A stretch of DNA of 57,747 nucleotides from a virus: positions 1 to 57,747 of the IMG/VR virus record IMGVR_UViG_3300044646_000955; one strand, given 5' to 3'. The position numbers were made by a program, and so were the translations under genes. The notes under the pieces were generated by a model. That model worked only from the letters and a program-made list of their open reading frames with translations. It made no database searches and was not told where the DNA came from. Below, in pieces: positions 7,636 to 14,394 of this stretch (positions within the stretch are counted from its first letter, which is position 1; each line of letters starts with the position of its first letter).

Positions 7636-7702
7636 CGCCTCTTTCCGTCTCTTGGGCCAGCCATGAGTGTGTCTGGCTCCCGGCGGCTTGTTCGTCATCC
7701 AT
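7628..7702 (-). CDS. Tiny protein MDDEQAAG (24 aa) behind conserved leader
   Basis: ATG 7702 follows GTAGGAAGAACAAG, the same ribosome-binding context used by the 33-residue gene at 11817. The product is acidic (MDDEQAAGSQTHSWLAQETE...). Its TAA lies inside the palindromic hairpin at 7616-7635. An overlapping longer frame (7585-7746, 53 aa, starting MLPTPTRETRVGRTR) is an alternative but runs through the hairpin. Function unknown. Confidence 0.45.
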   Translation of the reverse strand: MDDEQAAGSQTHSWLAQETERGEA

Positions 7703-7804
7703 CTTGTTCTTCCTACCCTCGTTTCCCTCGTAGGTGTGGGGAGCATCTTCTCTGCGCTTCCCCTTGGGGTGTCCTCAGTATACACGATCCCGGAACGGGG
7801 TCAA
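7703..7804 (-). promoter_or_regulatory. Cassette promoter plus conserved 5' leader (copy 2)
   Basis: TTGACC (7804-7799) and TATACT (7782-7777) are followed not by an immediate ATG but by an about 75-nt leader. The leader is nearly identical to that at 11737-11816. It contains AAGGGGAAGCGCA, an ATG (7746) opening a conserved MLPTPTRE peptide, and AGGGTAGGAAGAACAAG. Confidence 0.7.
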
Positions 7805-7816
7805 GCCGGAAAAGGA

Positions 7817-7845
7817 AGATTCTCTGAGATTCTTAGAGAATCTTC
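7817..7845 (-). terminator. Terminator after MuF-like gene
   Basis: AAGATTCTCT (7817-7826) pairs with AGAGAATCTT (7836-7845). On the minus strand a T-rich run follows. It lies 14 bp past the MuF stop and just upstream of the next cassette promoter. Confidence 0.6.
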
Positions 7846-7858
7846 CGCCGGGGGCGAA

Positions 7859-8713
7859 CTAGGGCGACTCGGGGTCCTCGTCGGCCTCAAGGTCGGGCCC
7901 CGAGTCGGCAGCGGGGACGGTCGTTCCGTCCGGCAGCGTGTCGCCCGGGTAGTAGTAGAGCAGGTCGCAGCGGCAGTTGACGACGTTCCCCGCCGACCCG
8001 CTCGGGTCCATCGGGTAGAGGAGATCTTCCCCGTCCACGTTGAACGGCTCATCGAAGGGGACGACCGTCCCGGAGACGTCCAGGTGGGACTCGCGTGACC
8101 GAGCGTCACCGGCGGCAAGCCACTCCTTGTGCGTCGCCCCGTATTCCCCCAACGCCTGCTCTCCTCGGTAGGCGCCCCCGACGAAGGCGGCGTTTATCTC
8201 CGTGCGCGCGATGGTGTCGGCACGAAACTCGGAGAACCGGGTAAGGCGCTCCACCTCGCCCTTGAGATCTTCCGTGCCCATGCCCCGCTCAAGGGCACGG
8301 ACGACGCCAGCGTTGACGTTCGCCCACACGCCTTGCCCGACGCCGACTAGTCGGTTCTCGGCGCTCAAGGCGTAGTTCCTGGCGTTCTCGTTCGCTACGG
8401 CTAGCCAGTTCTGCGCGGCGGTCACGGGGGCCCTCGTCGCCGCGGGCGAGGAGTTCCACGCCGACACTGCGCCCACCCGGTTCATGCGCTCAAGGACGGG
8501 AGTGAGGTCGAGACGCACGGCGGCGCCCCATTCGATGGGGATCGAGTCAAGGGCGCTCAGGTCGCCGTCGGCCGTGAGGGTGGTGGTGAACCGCTCGTAG
8601 GCGCCGACAACCACGCGACGAAGCACGGCTCGGACGAGGCGAGCGAAGTCCTCCTCTGCATCGAGTCGCCAGCGTTGACGTTCGGCGAGGTCGCTAGGCG
8701 GATCGGAGAGCAT
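7859..8713 (-). CDS. MuF-like head morphogenesis protein
   Basis: This 284-residue protein starts at ATG 8713, overlapping the portal stop by 20 bp. Residues 165-275 carry the phage Mu gpF signature: FRADTIARTEINAAFVGGAY, then an HKEWLAAGDARSRESHLDVS segment and a CRC motif near the C terminus (GNVVNCRCDLLYY). Family members are minor capsid proteins found inside the head or at the portal. The N-terminal half is helical, as usual. Position directly after portal supports the call. Confidence 0.88.
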   Translation of the reverse strand: MLSDPPSDLAERQRWRLDAEEDFARLVRAVLRRVVVGAYERFTTTLTADGDLSALDSIPIEWGAAVRLDLTPVLERMNRVGAVSAWNSSPAATRAPVTAAQNWLAVANENARNYALSAENRLVGVGQGVWANVNAGVVRALERGMGTEDLKGEVERLTRFSEFRADTIARTEINAAFVGGAYRGEQALGEYGATHKEWLAAGDARSRESHLDVSGTVVPFDEPFNVDGEDLLYPMDPSGSAGNVVNCRCDLLYYYPGDTLPDGTTVPAADSGPDLEADEDPESP

Positions 8714-10475
8714 CGGCTAGCCGGTCTGCGGAGTGAGGCTCCCCGATGGCGAGGATGGTGCGGGCGTAGCGGTCGAGCGACACGGCGAGACGTTCGGGGT
8801 CCGCGGAGCATCGCTCGGCGATGGCTGGCACCATCGACCAGGCTCCGTCAAGGAGGGAGTCAAGGGTGGCGTGCGCCGTTGCGCTGACCGAGCAGTGAAG
8901 GGTTAAGGGGTCGTCGCACGGGATCGACGCGGCCCCACCCGCGACGCGCTTGCCCGCTGCGGATCGGAGGCGGGCGTTGGCGCGCTCAAGGGTCCGGTGC
9001 ATGAGCACGTCACAGGCGGCAAGAAGAGCGGTCTCGTTGGGCCCTTGCTCGGATGGGGGCGCCGGTGGGCCGGGAGGGGCGGGAAGCTCGGGAGCGGGGG
9101 AAGGGGCGGGCTCTGCCGGGATCGGCTCTACCGGGGTCTCCGGCGGGCGCGCGAGCACGCCTAGCTCAATGAGGAGATCCGGGGCGAGGGCGGGCGCGGC
9201 GCGCAGGAGTTCGAGCAGGATCCGCTCGTTGCGCTCACTCGTGGTCGGCACGTCGTCCGCCGATAGGCCGATCTCGCGGAGCATGGCGGCGCGCGAGATC
9301 TCTAGGCGGTCGTACGCCTCGATGGCCTGCTTGGTCTTGTCGGGGCGAGAGGTAAGTTCGCTCGTGTCGTACCAGACCATCGCAGCGTCGGGGCTAAGGC
9401 CCTCGGCCCGCAACGCCGGAGCGAGGAACCCGATCGTGAGGGCGTGACAGACGGTCTCGGCGAGAGGCTCCACGTGGAGCGTGATCGCCTCCTCCTGTAC
9501 CTGCCAGGCGCCCCAATGGTTCATGCCGCCAACGCCTAGAAGGATCTCGGGCGGAATGTCCATGCCGAGGGCGAACCGCTTGATTGCCGCTTCGAGCAGG
9601 GAGAGCACTCGGTCGTCAAAGGGCGTTGCGAACGTGAGGTGGCGTACCTTGTCTACGAACTCGCCGGGGATGCGGATGACGAGGGGCACGACTGCTGCCG
9701 CCGATGACCGGTCGGCGATCGGTACGGTCATCGACTCCACGAGCGTGTCCACGAAGGAGTCCTCGGGCGCCGTGACGTTCTGGTTCTGCTCCAGCACGTC
9801 CTCGAATGACGACTGCGGTCCCTGTCCCGGGGGGAATACGGCCTCGCTGGGAATCGTGAGGATGCCCGCCCCGGCTAGTCGAGACTGAGCGCTCGCGTGG
9901 ACGTGCTGTTGAAGAAGCTCGATCTCACGCAGGACGGAGAGCACGCCACGAGTCGGCGCGTCCGGCTGATAACTCCAGCGCGGGTGCTTGCGCCAGACCT
10001 TGACGACGACGGCGAGTGGGTGGAGCTTCCGCCACTCCGACACTCCGACCCGGACCTCCACGGCTGCGTCACCGGGCACGCTACGGATCTCGTCCGACGA
10101 GTAGACGTTCCACGAGTCGTACTCGTCGCGCTCGCCGGGCTCCGCCACTAGCCACCCGATGCCCGCCACGGTGAGGTGCGTGCCGAAGGACGCCAGCATC
10201 TGGCCCTGCCCGATCGCGCCGTTGGCGATGCTCGCAACAACTTCAAGGGCTCGACGCTCGGCCGGGGTGCGCGCCGTCTCGGGCGTGAGGCGGCGCGGCT
10301 CCTCTCCGCCGGGGGATGGGGCGGCAGCGACCAGGTTGACGCGCGAAAGGGCGTTAGCAATCCACTGAGACGCGAACCGGAGTTCGCCGATGGAGTCGTA
10401 GTAGTCCCATGCCGCCGTCTGCCACGCTTGAGCGCGATGGGCGATCGCTCGCAAGGGCTGCGTCGGACTAGCCAT
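8694..10475 (-). CDS. Portal protein
   Basis: A protein of about 593 residues. The frame is open to 10571, but ATG 10475 (MASPTQPLRAIAHRAQ) is preferred because GGAAG precedes it and the upstream stretch overlaps a terminator loop. Residues 30-55 (YYDSIGELRFASQWIANALS) and the segment around residue 330 (RFALGMDIPPEILLGVGGMN, then HWGAWQ) match actinophage portal proteins. A Pro/Ala-rich linker near residues 490-520 precedes a C-terminal helical tail. It forms the dodecameric DNA channel and docks terminase. Confidence 0.88.
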   Translation of the reverse strand: MASPTQPLRAIAHRAQAWQTAAWDYYDSIGELRFASQWIANALSRVNLVAAAPSPGGEEPRRLTPETARTPAERRALEVVASIANGAIGQGQMLASFGTHLTVAGIGWLVAEPGERDEYDSWNVYSSDEIRSVPGDAAVEVRVGVSEWRKLHPLAVVVKVWRKHPRWSYQPDAPTRGVLSVLREIELLQQHVHASAQSRLAGAGILTIPSEAVFPPGQGPQSSFEDVLEQNQNVTAPEDSFVDTLVESMTVPIADRSSAAAVVPLVIRIPGEFVDKVRHLTFATPFDDRVLSLLEAAIKRFALGMDIPPEILLGVGGMNHWGAWQVQEEAITLHVEPLAETVCHALTIGFLAPALRAEGLSPDAAMVWYDTSELTSRPDKTKQAIEAYDRLEISRAAMLREIGLSADDVPTTSERNERILLELLRAAPALAPDLLIELGVLARPPETPVEPIPAEPAPSPAPELPAPPGPPAPPSEQGPNETALLAACDVLMHRTLERANARLRSAAGKRVAGGAASIPCDDPLTLHCSVSATAHATLDSLLDGAWSMVPAIAERCSADPERLAVSLDRYARTILAIGEPHSADRLADALRSA

Positions 10476-10572
10476 CACTTCCGCAGCGGCGATCAGGCTG
10501 TTGTGCCGAGGGGGAATAGGCCCCCGATCTCGCCTACGCGCCACGTAGCCAAGGCTACATGATGCCAGCAAG

Positions 10573-10612
10573 CGGTCGCCCCGGAGTGGCCCTAGAACAC
10601 TCCGGGGCGACC
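10573..10612 (-). terminator. Strong terminator hairpin ahead of portal gene
   Basis: GGTCGCCCCGGAGTG and its exact complement flank a short loop. It ends the 10943-10623 transcript on the minus strand and lies about 100 bp upstream of the portal start, so it would insulate the moron block from the portal unless read through. Confidence 0.7.
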
Positions 10613-10622
10613 CTGCCGACTC

Positions 10623-10943
10623 CTAGTAGCGGTAGTCGGTGACGCATACCGGGTCGTTCGTGAACCGAAGCGGACGCCCGCCCGGGAACCGGAAGGTGCC
10701 GTCCTTGCGAATCCGAAGGACTCTCTCGCGCACGTTGGCGCTTGCCGGGTAGGGGATCGCCTGGCGGTAGACCACCGGCCACGGGTTGCCACCCCTATTC
10801 TCGGTCCGGATCTCGGGCCCGTCTTGCATCGGCCGGAGCGTGACGGACTTCGCCGTCCGGCGGACGATCTCGTAGGCCACCTGGTCGGTGACCAACTTCT
10901 CGGTGGCGTAGTCGGTGGTCATGTGCGTGGCGTTCGTGCTCAT
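10623..10943 (-). CDS. Leaderless protein, unknown (106 aa)
   Basis: ATG 10943 is 6 nt after a TATACT box. The product starts MSTNATHMTTDYATEKLVTD and is basic overall (SVTLRPMQDG, RVLRIRKDGTFRFPGGRPLR). The C-terminal half looks beta-rich. No family recognised. It is transcribed divergently from the gene at 11049, with about 35 bp between the -35 boxes. Confidence 0.78.
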   Translation of the reverse strand: MSTNATHMTTDYATEKLVTDQVAYEIVRRTAKSVTLRPMQDGPEIRTENRGGNPWPVVYRQAIPYPASANVRERVLRIRKDGTFRFPGGRPLRFTNDPVCVTDYRY

Positions 10944-10949
10944 GTCGTC

Positions 10950-10979
10950 AGTATATACATGATCCCGGAACGACGTCAA
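10950..10979 (-). promoter_or_regulatory. Cassette promoter (class 1) for gene at 10943
   Basis: TTGACG (10979-10974), 18-nt spacer with GTTCCGGGATCATG, TATACT (10955-10950). It is back to back with the + promoter at 11015; a shared AAAGTTCTT-type tract lies between. Confidence 0.8.
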
Positions 10980-11014
10980 GCCGGAGAGCGAAAGAACTTT
11001 TCTTGCTCCCCGTG

Positions 11015-11042
11015 TTGACGTTGTTCCGGGTTCATGTATACT
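11015..11042 (+). promoter_or_regulatory. Cassette promoter (class 1) for gene at 11049
   Basis: TTGACG (11015-11020), 16-nt spacer with GTTCCGGGTTCATG, TATACT (11037-11042). The upstream GAACTTTTCTTGCTCCCCGTG matches that of the promoter at 14785. Confidence 0.82.
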
Positions 11043-11048
11043 AGGGAC

Positions 11049-11273
11049 ATGACGCAGAGCACCACCACCCAGAAGAACCGGACCTTCAAGACCGCCAAGG
11101 GCACGGCTTGCACCGTGTGGAGCGTGAAGGTCGTCGCCCAGCGGGGGCCCTGGACCGGGCTCGCCGAGACGGTCCGCACGTTCGTCACGGCCGAGGGCCG
11201 GACCGGCGAGGTGGACGTGGAGCCCGGGTGCTCCTTCAAGGCGGAAGCCGCCGTGGCCGCCGCCGGATGGTGA
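11049..11273 (+). CDS. Leaderless basic protein, unknown (74 aa)
   Basis: ATG 11049 is 6 nt after TATACT. The product begins MTQSTTTQKNRTFKTAKGTA and looks like a single small beta-rich domain (TVWSVKVVAQRGPW, VRTFVTAEGRTGEVDVEPGC). No family recognised. It is followed at 32 bp by a conventionally initiated gene in the same direction. Confidence 0.76.
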   Translation: MTQSTTTQKNRTFKTAKGTACTVWSVKVVAQRGPWTGLAETVRTFVTAEGRTGEVDVEPGCSFKAEAAVAAAGW

Positions 11274-11305
11274 CCAGGAAACAACTCACAAAGGAGAACA
11301 CCACC

Positions 11306-11671
11306 ATGACTCACGACCTCGAATCCTTCCTCTCGGGGGCCATCTCGTCCCCGTGCAACGACATCAACTTCAGCCTTGAGCAGTTCCGCTTGGGGCTGGT
11401 CGGCTTCGGGGTGCCGGTGATGACCGCCGAGACCCTCGCCGGGCTCCTCGCCGACTACATCGGGGCGACGTTCGAGATCCAGCGGACCCTGCCGAGGCTG
11501 GCAACCGAGGTCGAGCGGCTCGGCGAGGCGCTCACCGACGGCGAGCCCTTGGTGGCTTCTTGGACCTGCACCCTCGCCGGTGCCGTCGCTCAGTTGGCCA
11601 CTCGACGGGAGGCCGCTAGCGATGCGTTCAACCGCCTCGCCTCGGTGGTGGTTGAGATGGCCAGCCGCTAG
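11306..11671 (+). CDS. Unknown helical protein (121 aa)
   Basis: ATG 11306 has an AAGGAG ribosome-binding site. The product (MTHDLESFLSGAISSPCNDI...) is mostly helical, with a C-terminal stretch of short amphipathic helices (VAQLATRREAASDAFNRLAS). It is the second gene of the 11049 operon. No family recognised. Confidence 0.75.
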   Translation: MTHDLESFLSGAISSPCNDINFSLEQFRLGLVGFGVPVMTAETLAGLLADYIGATFEIQRTLPRLATEVERLGEALTDGEPLVASWTCTLAGAVAQLATRREAASDAFNRLASVVVEMASR

Positions 11672-11714
11672 CCGAAGAATCTCCGAGATTCTCCGAAAAA
11701 GTTCTTCCCAGGGC

Positions 11715-11816
11715 TTGACGGCGTTCCGGGTTCATGTATACTAAGGACACGGCAAGGGGAAGCGCACCGAGGATGCTCCCCACACCTACGAGAGAGAGGA
11801 GGGTAGGAAGAACAAG
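11715..11816 (+). promoter_or_regulatory. Cassette promoter plus conserved 5' leader (copy 1)
   Basis: TTGACG (11715-11720), GTTCCGGGTTCATG spacer, TATACT (11737-11742), then an about 74-nt leader. The leader contains AAGGGGAAGCGCA, a 15-residue ORF (ATG 11773 to TGA 11818-11820, MLPTPTRERRVGRTR) and GGGTAGGAAGAACAAG before ATG 11817. The minus-strand copy at 7703-7804 is close to 90% identical by eye. Confidence 0.72.
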
Positions 11817-11820
11817 ATGA
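11773..11820 (+). CDS. Putative 15-aa leader peptide MLPTPTRE
   Basis: This short ORF sits inside the conserved leader, with AAGGGG 11 nt upstream. Its stop overlaps the start of the 11817 gene (ATGA), which would couple translation. The same peptide start is preserved in the second leader copy (ATG 7746), but there it reads on without the stop. Confidence 0.4.
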   Translation: MLPTPTRERRVGRTR

Positions 11821-11918
11821 AGGAAGAACCGAACCGGACCCGTAAACCCGTGGTCCATAAACCCCGGCCCGATAGGCCACCGGGCGAGCAGTGCCCCAAC
11901 CAGCAATGGGGTAAGTGA
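11817..11918 (+). CDS. Tiny basic protein (33 aa) behind conserved leader
   Basis: ATG 11817 has AGGAAG 6 nt upstream. The product (MKEEPNRTRKPVVHKPRPDR...QCPNQQWGK) is proline- and arginine-rich and probably disordered. A terminator follows within 2 bp. It shares its leader with the 24-residue gene at 7702 but not its protein sequence. Confidence 0.5.
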   Translation: MKEEPNRTRKPVVHKPRPDRPPGEQCPNQQWGK

Positions 11919-11919
11919 G

Positions 11920-11946
11920 GGCCCCGCCGGGACGCCGGACGGGGCC
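11920..11946 (+). terminator. Terminator after 33-aa gene
   Basis: GGCCCCGCCGG pairs with CCGGACGGGGCC (one bulged base). It immediately follows the TGA at 11916-11918 and separates it from the convergent minus gene ending at 11955. Confidence 0.65.
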
Positions 11947-11954
11947 TTCGCCGT

Positions 11955-12149
11955 TTAGGCGTACCGCCGGCGGTACTCTCGCTCGGCTGCTCGGCACGCC
12001 TCGCACGGCGGCTCCTTGTGCCGCTGGTGGCGCCGATAGGCGGCGTGCGTGCCGCACGGCTGCGTCGGTGCCGGGCCCGGCGGAGCGCCGATCCTGGCAC
12101 CCCTGGCGGCCCTCCATCGGCGGTTGCGCTCGGCGCCGGTCATCGCCAT
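11955..12149 (-). CDS. Small Cys/His protein (PCGTxAAY family), paralogue of 33726-33956
   Basis: This 64-residue product starts at ATG 12149, overlapping the previous stop by one base. It begins MAMTGAERNRRWRAARGAR and then has PCGTHAAYRRHQRHKEPPCEAC. That Cys-Gly-Thr...His...Cys-x2-Cys pattern recurs widely in actinophages and probably binds zinc. The second copy at 33726-33956 shares the full pattern, and a truncated copy lies at 13485-13532. Function unknown; the Arg-rich N terminus suggests nucleic-acid binding. Confidence 0.75.
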   Translation of the reverse strand: MAMTGAERNRRWRAARGARIGAPPGPAPTQPCGTHAAYRRHQRHKEPPCEACRAAEREYRRRYA

Positions 12150-12646
12150 CAGGCGTCGCAATCCGAGCAACCGAAGGGGATCCACCCATCGGGGATGGTC
12201 GCACGCTCGTCGGCACCGACCGCTCGTCCGCAGACGGTCCAGGCCGGGTCGGCCGGGTCGATGCCGCACGAGACCCACTCGGCGGCAGCCGAGTCGAAGC
12301 GGATCCAGGTCTGCGGCACCGTGACGTACCGGCCGCCGTCGGTCTGCGGGTCGGTCACTCGCACGCCGAGCTTGTCGGCGATGGCGTCGAGCAGGTGGTC
12401 TTGCAGGAGGCGGATGCGGAGGCGGACCTCCCGCCCGTCCTCGATGTCCTCGTCTTCAAGGTCGCTCGTGAGCACGTCGGCCTCGGTGATGTCCCGGCCG
12501 ACGGCGCCGGTGCAGTCGGCGCCGTCGAACCAGCCGAGCCCGAACGGCTCGTACGGAGCGCCGGAGATCATCGACCCGGCGGGGACGCTCGGCAGGTCGG
12601 CGAGGATGGAGGCGAGGAGGTCGGCCGGGATGGTGTCGGTGTTCAT
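12149..12646 (-). CDS. Unknown protein (165 aa)
   Basis: ATG 12646 has an AAAGGA ribosome-binding site. The product begins MNTDTIPADLLASILADLPS. A very acidic central region (EADVLTSDLEDEDIEDGREV) precedes a predicted helix-beta domain, and the protein ends with a CGRAV...FGCSDCDA cysteine set that may bind metal. It lies in one transcript with the 12797 and 12149 genes. No family recognised. Confidence 0.75.
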   Translation of the reverse strand: MNTDTIPADLLASILADLPSVPAGSMISGAPYEPFGLGWFDGADCTGAVGRDITEADVLTSDLEDEDIEDGREVRLRIRLLQDHLLDAIADKLGVRVTDPQTDGGRYVTVPQTWIRFDSAAAEWVSCGIDPADPAWTVCGRAVGADERATIPDGWIPFGCSDCDA

Positions 12647-12674
12647 TGGTGTTCCTTTCTAGCTCGGCGGAGCG

Positions 12675-12797
12675 TTACCACTCGCCGTCGTCGTCCAGTT
12701 CGTCGGAGTCGAACCCGCACTCGCTGCAACCGTCCCATGCGAGCTTCTCGGCGCCGCAGCGGTCGCATTCAGTGTTCTTCGTGGTGTTCTCTCCCAT
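12675..12797 (-). CDS. Zinc-ribbon-like microprotein (40 aa)
   Basis: ATG 12797 to TAA 12677-12675. The product MGENTTKNTECDRCGAEKLA continues with CSECGFDSDELDDDGEW. The CxxC...CxxC pair with a 10-residue gap is a minimal zinc ribbon, and the tail is acidic. Predicted leaderless start behind a class-2 promoter; the N terminus is of the cassette type. Confidence 0.72.
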   Translation of the reverse strand: MGENTTKNTECDRCGAEKLAWDGCSECGFDSDELDDDGEW

Positions 12798-12803
12798 GCG
12801 GAT

Positions 12804-12833
12804 AACCTACCACAGTTGCCTAACGGACGTCAA
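12804..12833 (-). promoter_or_regulatory. Cassette promoter (class 2) for gene at 12797
   Basis: TTGACG (12833-12828), 18-nt spacer with GTTAGGCAACTGTG, -10 TAGGTT (12809-12804), ATG after 6 nt. This variant has GTTAGG where class 1 has GTTCCGG. Confidence 0.7.
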
Positions 12834-12887
12834 GCCGGGGAAGCAGGAATCCCGGAGTTTCCCCCGAGATTCCCCCGACTCTCGTCC

Positions 12888-13124
12888 TCACCCGTAGATC
12901 TCCTGCGAGATCCGGGCGAACTCCGCCTCTGCGGCATCCGCCTCGGCCCGGAGCTTGCGAGCCTTCGCCCGTCGGGCGAGGAGGGCTGCGGCGTCAACGG
13001 CCGGGTCGAGGGCGAGGGCCCGCAGGCCCCGCTCGGCATCGTCGGCCATGCCGACCGCCACGGATCGAGCCGTCAGGGCCCGGTCGTAGCGGTGCCGGTT
13101 GATTTGGTAGGTGTTTGCTGCCAT
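12888..13124 (-). CDS. Leaderless helical protein, unknown (78 aa)
   Basis: ATG 13124 is 6 nt after TATACT. The product MAANTYQINRHRYDRALTAR... is Ala/Arg/Glu-rich, with a long predicted helix ending ARRAKARKLRAEADAAEAEF. A coiled coil or DNA-associated helix is likely. No family recognised. Confidence 0.74.
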   Translation of the reverse strand: MAANTYQINRHRYDRALTARSVAVGMADDAERGLRALALDPAVDAAALLARRAKARKLRAEADAAEAEFARISQEIYG

Positions 13125-13130
13125 GCCCTT

Positions 13131-13158
13131 AGTATACACGTTCCCGGAACGGGGTCAA
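13131..13158 (-). promoter_or_regulatory. Cassette promoter (class 1) for gene at 13124
   Basis: TTGACC (13158-13153), spacer with GTTCCGGGAACGTG, TATACT (13136-13131), ATG 6 nt downstream. Confidence 0.8.
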
Positions 13159-13194
13159 GTCGGAGAGGAAAGAATCTTTGCCGGGCACCCGGCG

Positions 13195-13407
13195 TCAACG
13201 ACCCTTCGCTGCGGCCACGGCCTCGGCGGCGCAATCGAGCGCCCAGGCGATGGTCTCGAACCCGGCGTAGGCGGCGCAGGCGCCCGCCCACTCGCGACGG
13301 TCGGCGTCGGTCTCCGCCGCCTTGAACATCTCGGCGGCGTGGCGCATCGCTGCGAGTCCGGCGACAACGTGGGCGGGGTAGTTGGTGGTGTTGGTGTTCT
13401 GTGCCAT
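13195..13407 (-). CDS. Leaderless helical protein, unknown (70 aa)
   Basis: ATG 13407 is 6 nt after the class-2 -10 box. MAQNTNTTNYPAHVVAGLAA is followed by alanine-rich helices (AAYAGFETIAWALDCAAEAV). No family recognised. Confidence 0.74.
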   Translation of the reverse strand: MAQNTNTTNYPAHVVAGLAAMRHAAEMFKAAETDADRREWAGACAAYAGFETIAWALDCAAEAVAAAKGR

Positions 13408-13413
13408 GTCCCT

Positions 13414-13443
13414 ACCGTATCACGGTCGCCTAACGCCTGTCAA
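13414..13443 (-). promoter_or_regulatory. Cassette promoter (class 2) for gene at 13407
   Basis: TTGACA (13443-13438), 18-nt spacer with GTTAGGCGACCGTGA, -10 TACGGT (13419-13414), ATG 6 nt downstream. Confidence 0.7.
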
Positions 13444-13459
13444 CCGGAAAAAGCAAGAA

Positions 13460-13479
13460 TCCCGGGCCGAAGCCCGGGA
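13460..13479 (-). terminator. UUCG-loop terminator
   Basis: On the minus strand TCCCGGGC-TTCG-GCCCGGGA is followed by TTCTTGCTTTTT, a textbook intrinsic terminator for the 13837 transcript. Confidence 0.8.
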
Positions 13480-13484
13480 CCTTG

Positions 13485-13532
13485 TCAGGCAGCCCGCCAC
13501 CGGCGGTTCCGCTCGGCGTTGCTCATCGCCAT
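13485..13532 (-). pseudogene. Truncated copy of the PCGTxAAY-family gene (15 codons)
   Basis: ATG 13532 to TGA 13487-13485 encodes MAMSNAERNRRWRAA. That is almost identical to the first 15 residues of the 12149 gene (MAMTGAERNRRWRAA), then a stop and a terminator. Its start overlaps the previous stop (TAATG), as in the intact copy. It looks like a remnant left by recombination, although a functional micropeptide cannot be excluded. Confidence 0.6.
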
Positions 13533-13837
13533 TAGGCGGGCACCGTGATCGTGACGTCTTGGTCGTTGTATTCGACCTCAACACCGGCGATGAGCTGGCG
13601 CAGCGCCGACAGACTGTCGGTGATGACGATTCGGTGCCACGCCTGCACCGACTCGTACAATTCATCGGCGAGAGCTGCGAGAGCCCATCCGGCGTGTTCG
13701 AACGTCGGCGCGTCCGGCCCGAGCGCGCCCGAGTCGCACTCGTGGTCGCCGTCCATGAGGAACCACTCAAGACCCGGGAACCCGCTGCTCGACTGGATGA
13801 TGAGCGTGCGCTTGATGTCGTTGGTGTTCTGTGCCAT
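13532..13837 (-). CDS. Leaderless protein, unknown (101 aa)
   Basis: ATG 13837 is 6 nt after the class-2 -10 box. The product MAQNTNDIKRTLIIQSSSGF... is acidic and has a mixed alpha/beta pattern ending VEYNDQDVTITVPA. No family recognised. Confidence 0.76.
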   Translation of the reverse strand: MAQNTNDIKRTLIIQSSSGFPGLEWFLMDGDHECDSGALGPDAPTFEHAGWALAALADELYESVQAWHRIVITDSLSALRQLIAGVEVEYNDQDVTITVPA

Positions 13838-13843
13838 GCGGAT

Positions 13844-13873
13844 AACGTATCACGATCGCCTAACGGACGTCAA
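13844..13873 (-). promoter_or_regulatory. Cassette promoter (class 2) for gene at 13837
   Basis: TTGACG (13873-13868), spacer with GTTAGGCGATCGTGA, -10 TACGTT (13849-13844), ATG 6 nt downstream. Confidence 0.7.
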
Positions 13874-13883
13874 GCCCTTGCGC

Positions 13884-14297
13884 TCAGATTGCGAGCGCCT
13901 GCCAATCCTTGACGGCGGCGACCTTGTTGATCGCCCGCCATGCGTCGATGACGGTCGCCAGGGTGGCATCGTCAAGCCTCGCCCGGTCGTTCATGTCCCG
14001 GCAGAACTTCGGCGTGATCCGACCAGGCTTGCACGCCAGGAGGAAGCTCCACGCATTCCGAACCCCGATGCGGTCGAAGATTGCGAGAAGCTCAGTCGCT
14101 GCGATGCGCGCCTCGATGACCGCCCGGTCGTAGCCGAGCAGCTTCGCGGCGCAGCCGGTGCCGTACGTCTGCACGCCCTCGGGCCCGTTGAGCCAGACCG
14201 GCCGCTCGAGCTCCTCGTGTCCGCAGCAGGCGCAGGAGAAGGCGTAGAACTCGGCGAAGCGGGGCTTCGGAGCGATGGTGTAGGTGGTCGTGCTCAT
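13884..14297 (-). CDS. Leaderless protein with Cys cluster, unknown (137 aa)
   Basis: ATG 14297 is 6 nt after TATACT. Residues 20-60 contain FSCACCGHEELERPVWLNGP followed by YGTGCAAKLLG. The CACC...H...C arrangement resembles a small treble-clef or zinc site seen in phage proteins that recognise nucleic acids. The C-terminal half is helical (LDDATLATVIDAWRAINKVA). No named family assigned. Confidence 0.76.
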   Translation of the reverse strand: MSTTTYTIAPKPRFAEFYAFSCACCGHEELERPVWLNGPEGVQTYGTGCAAKLLGYDRAVIEARIAATELLAIFDRIGVRNAWSFLLACKPGRITPKFCRDMNDRARLDDATLATVIDAWRAINKVAAVKDWQALAI

Positions 14298-14303
14298 GTC
14301 GTC

Positions 14304-14333
14304 AGTATATACAGGTTACCGGAACGTCGTCAA
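14304..14333 (-). promoter_or_regulatory. Cassette promoter (class 1) for gene at 14297
   Basis: TTGACG (14333-14328), 18-nt spacer with GTTCCGGTAACCTG, TATACT (14309-14304), ATG 6 nt downstream. Confidence 0.78.
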
Positions 14334-14349
14334 CCCTAAAACGCAAGAA

Positions 14350-14370
14350 TCCCGGGCGCTGGGCCCGGGA
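14350..14370 (-). terminator. Terminator after 14395 gene
   Basis: On the minus strand TCCCGGGC and GCCCGGGA flank a 5-nt loop, followed by TTCTTGCGTTTT. It is very similar to the hairpin at 13460. Confidence 0.75.
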
Positions 14371-14394
14371 CCTTGATCGGGACCGCCGAACCGC

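Noticed and set aside
11034-11048. Upstream start codons (MYTRD, MYTKD) in front of the cassette genes
   Set aside because: These ATGs are part of the ATGTATACT -10 region itself and would lie upstream of the transcription start. The conserved N terminus begins at the second Met.
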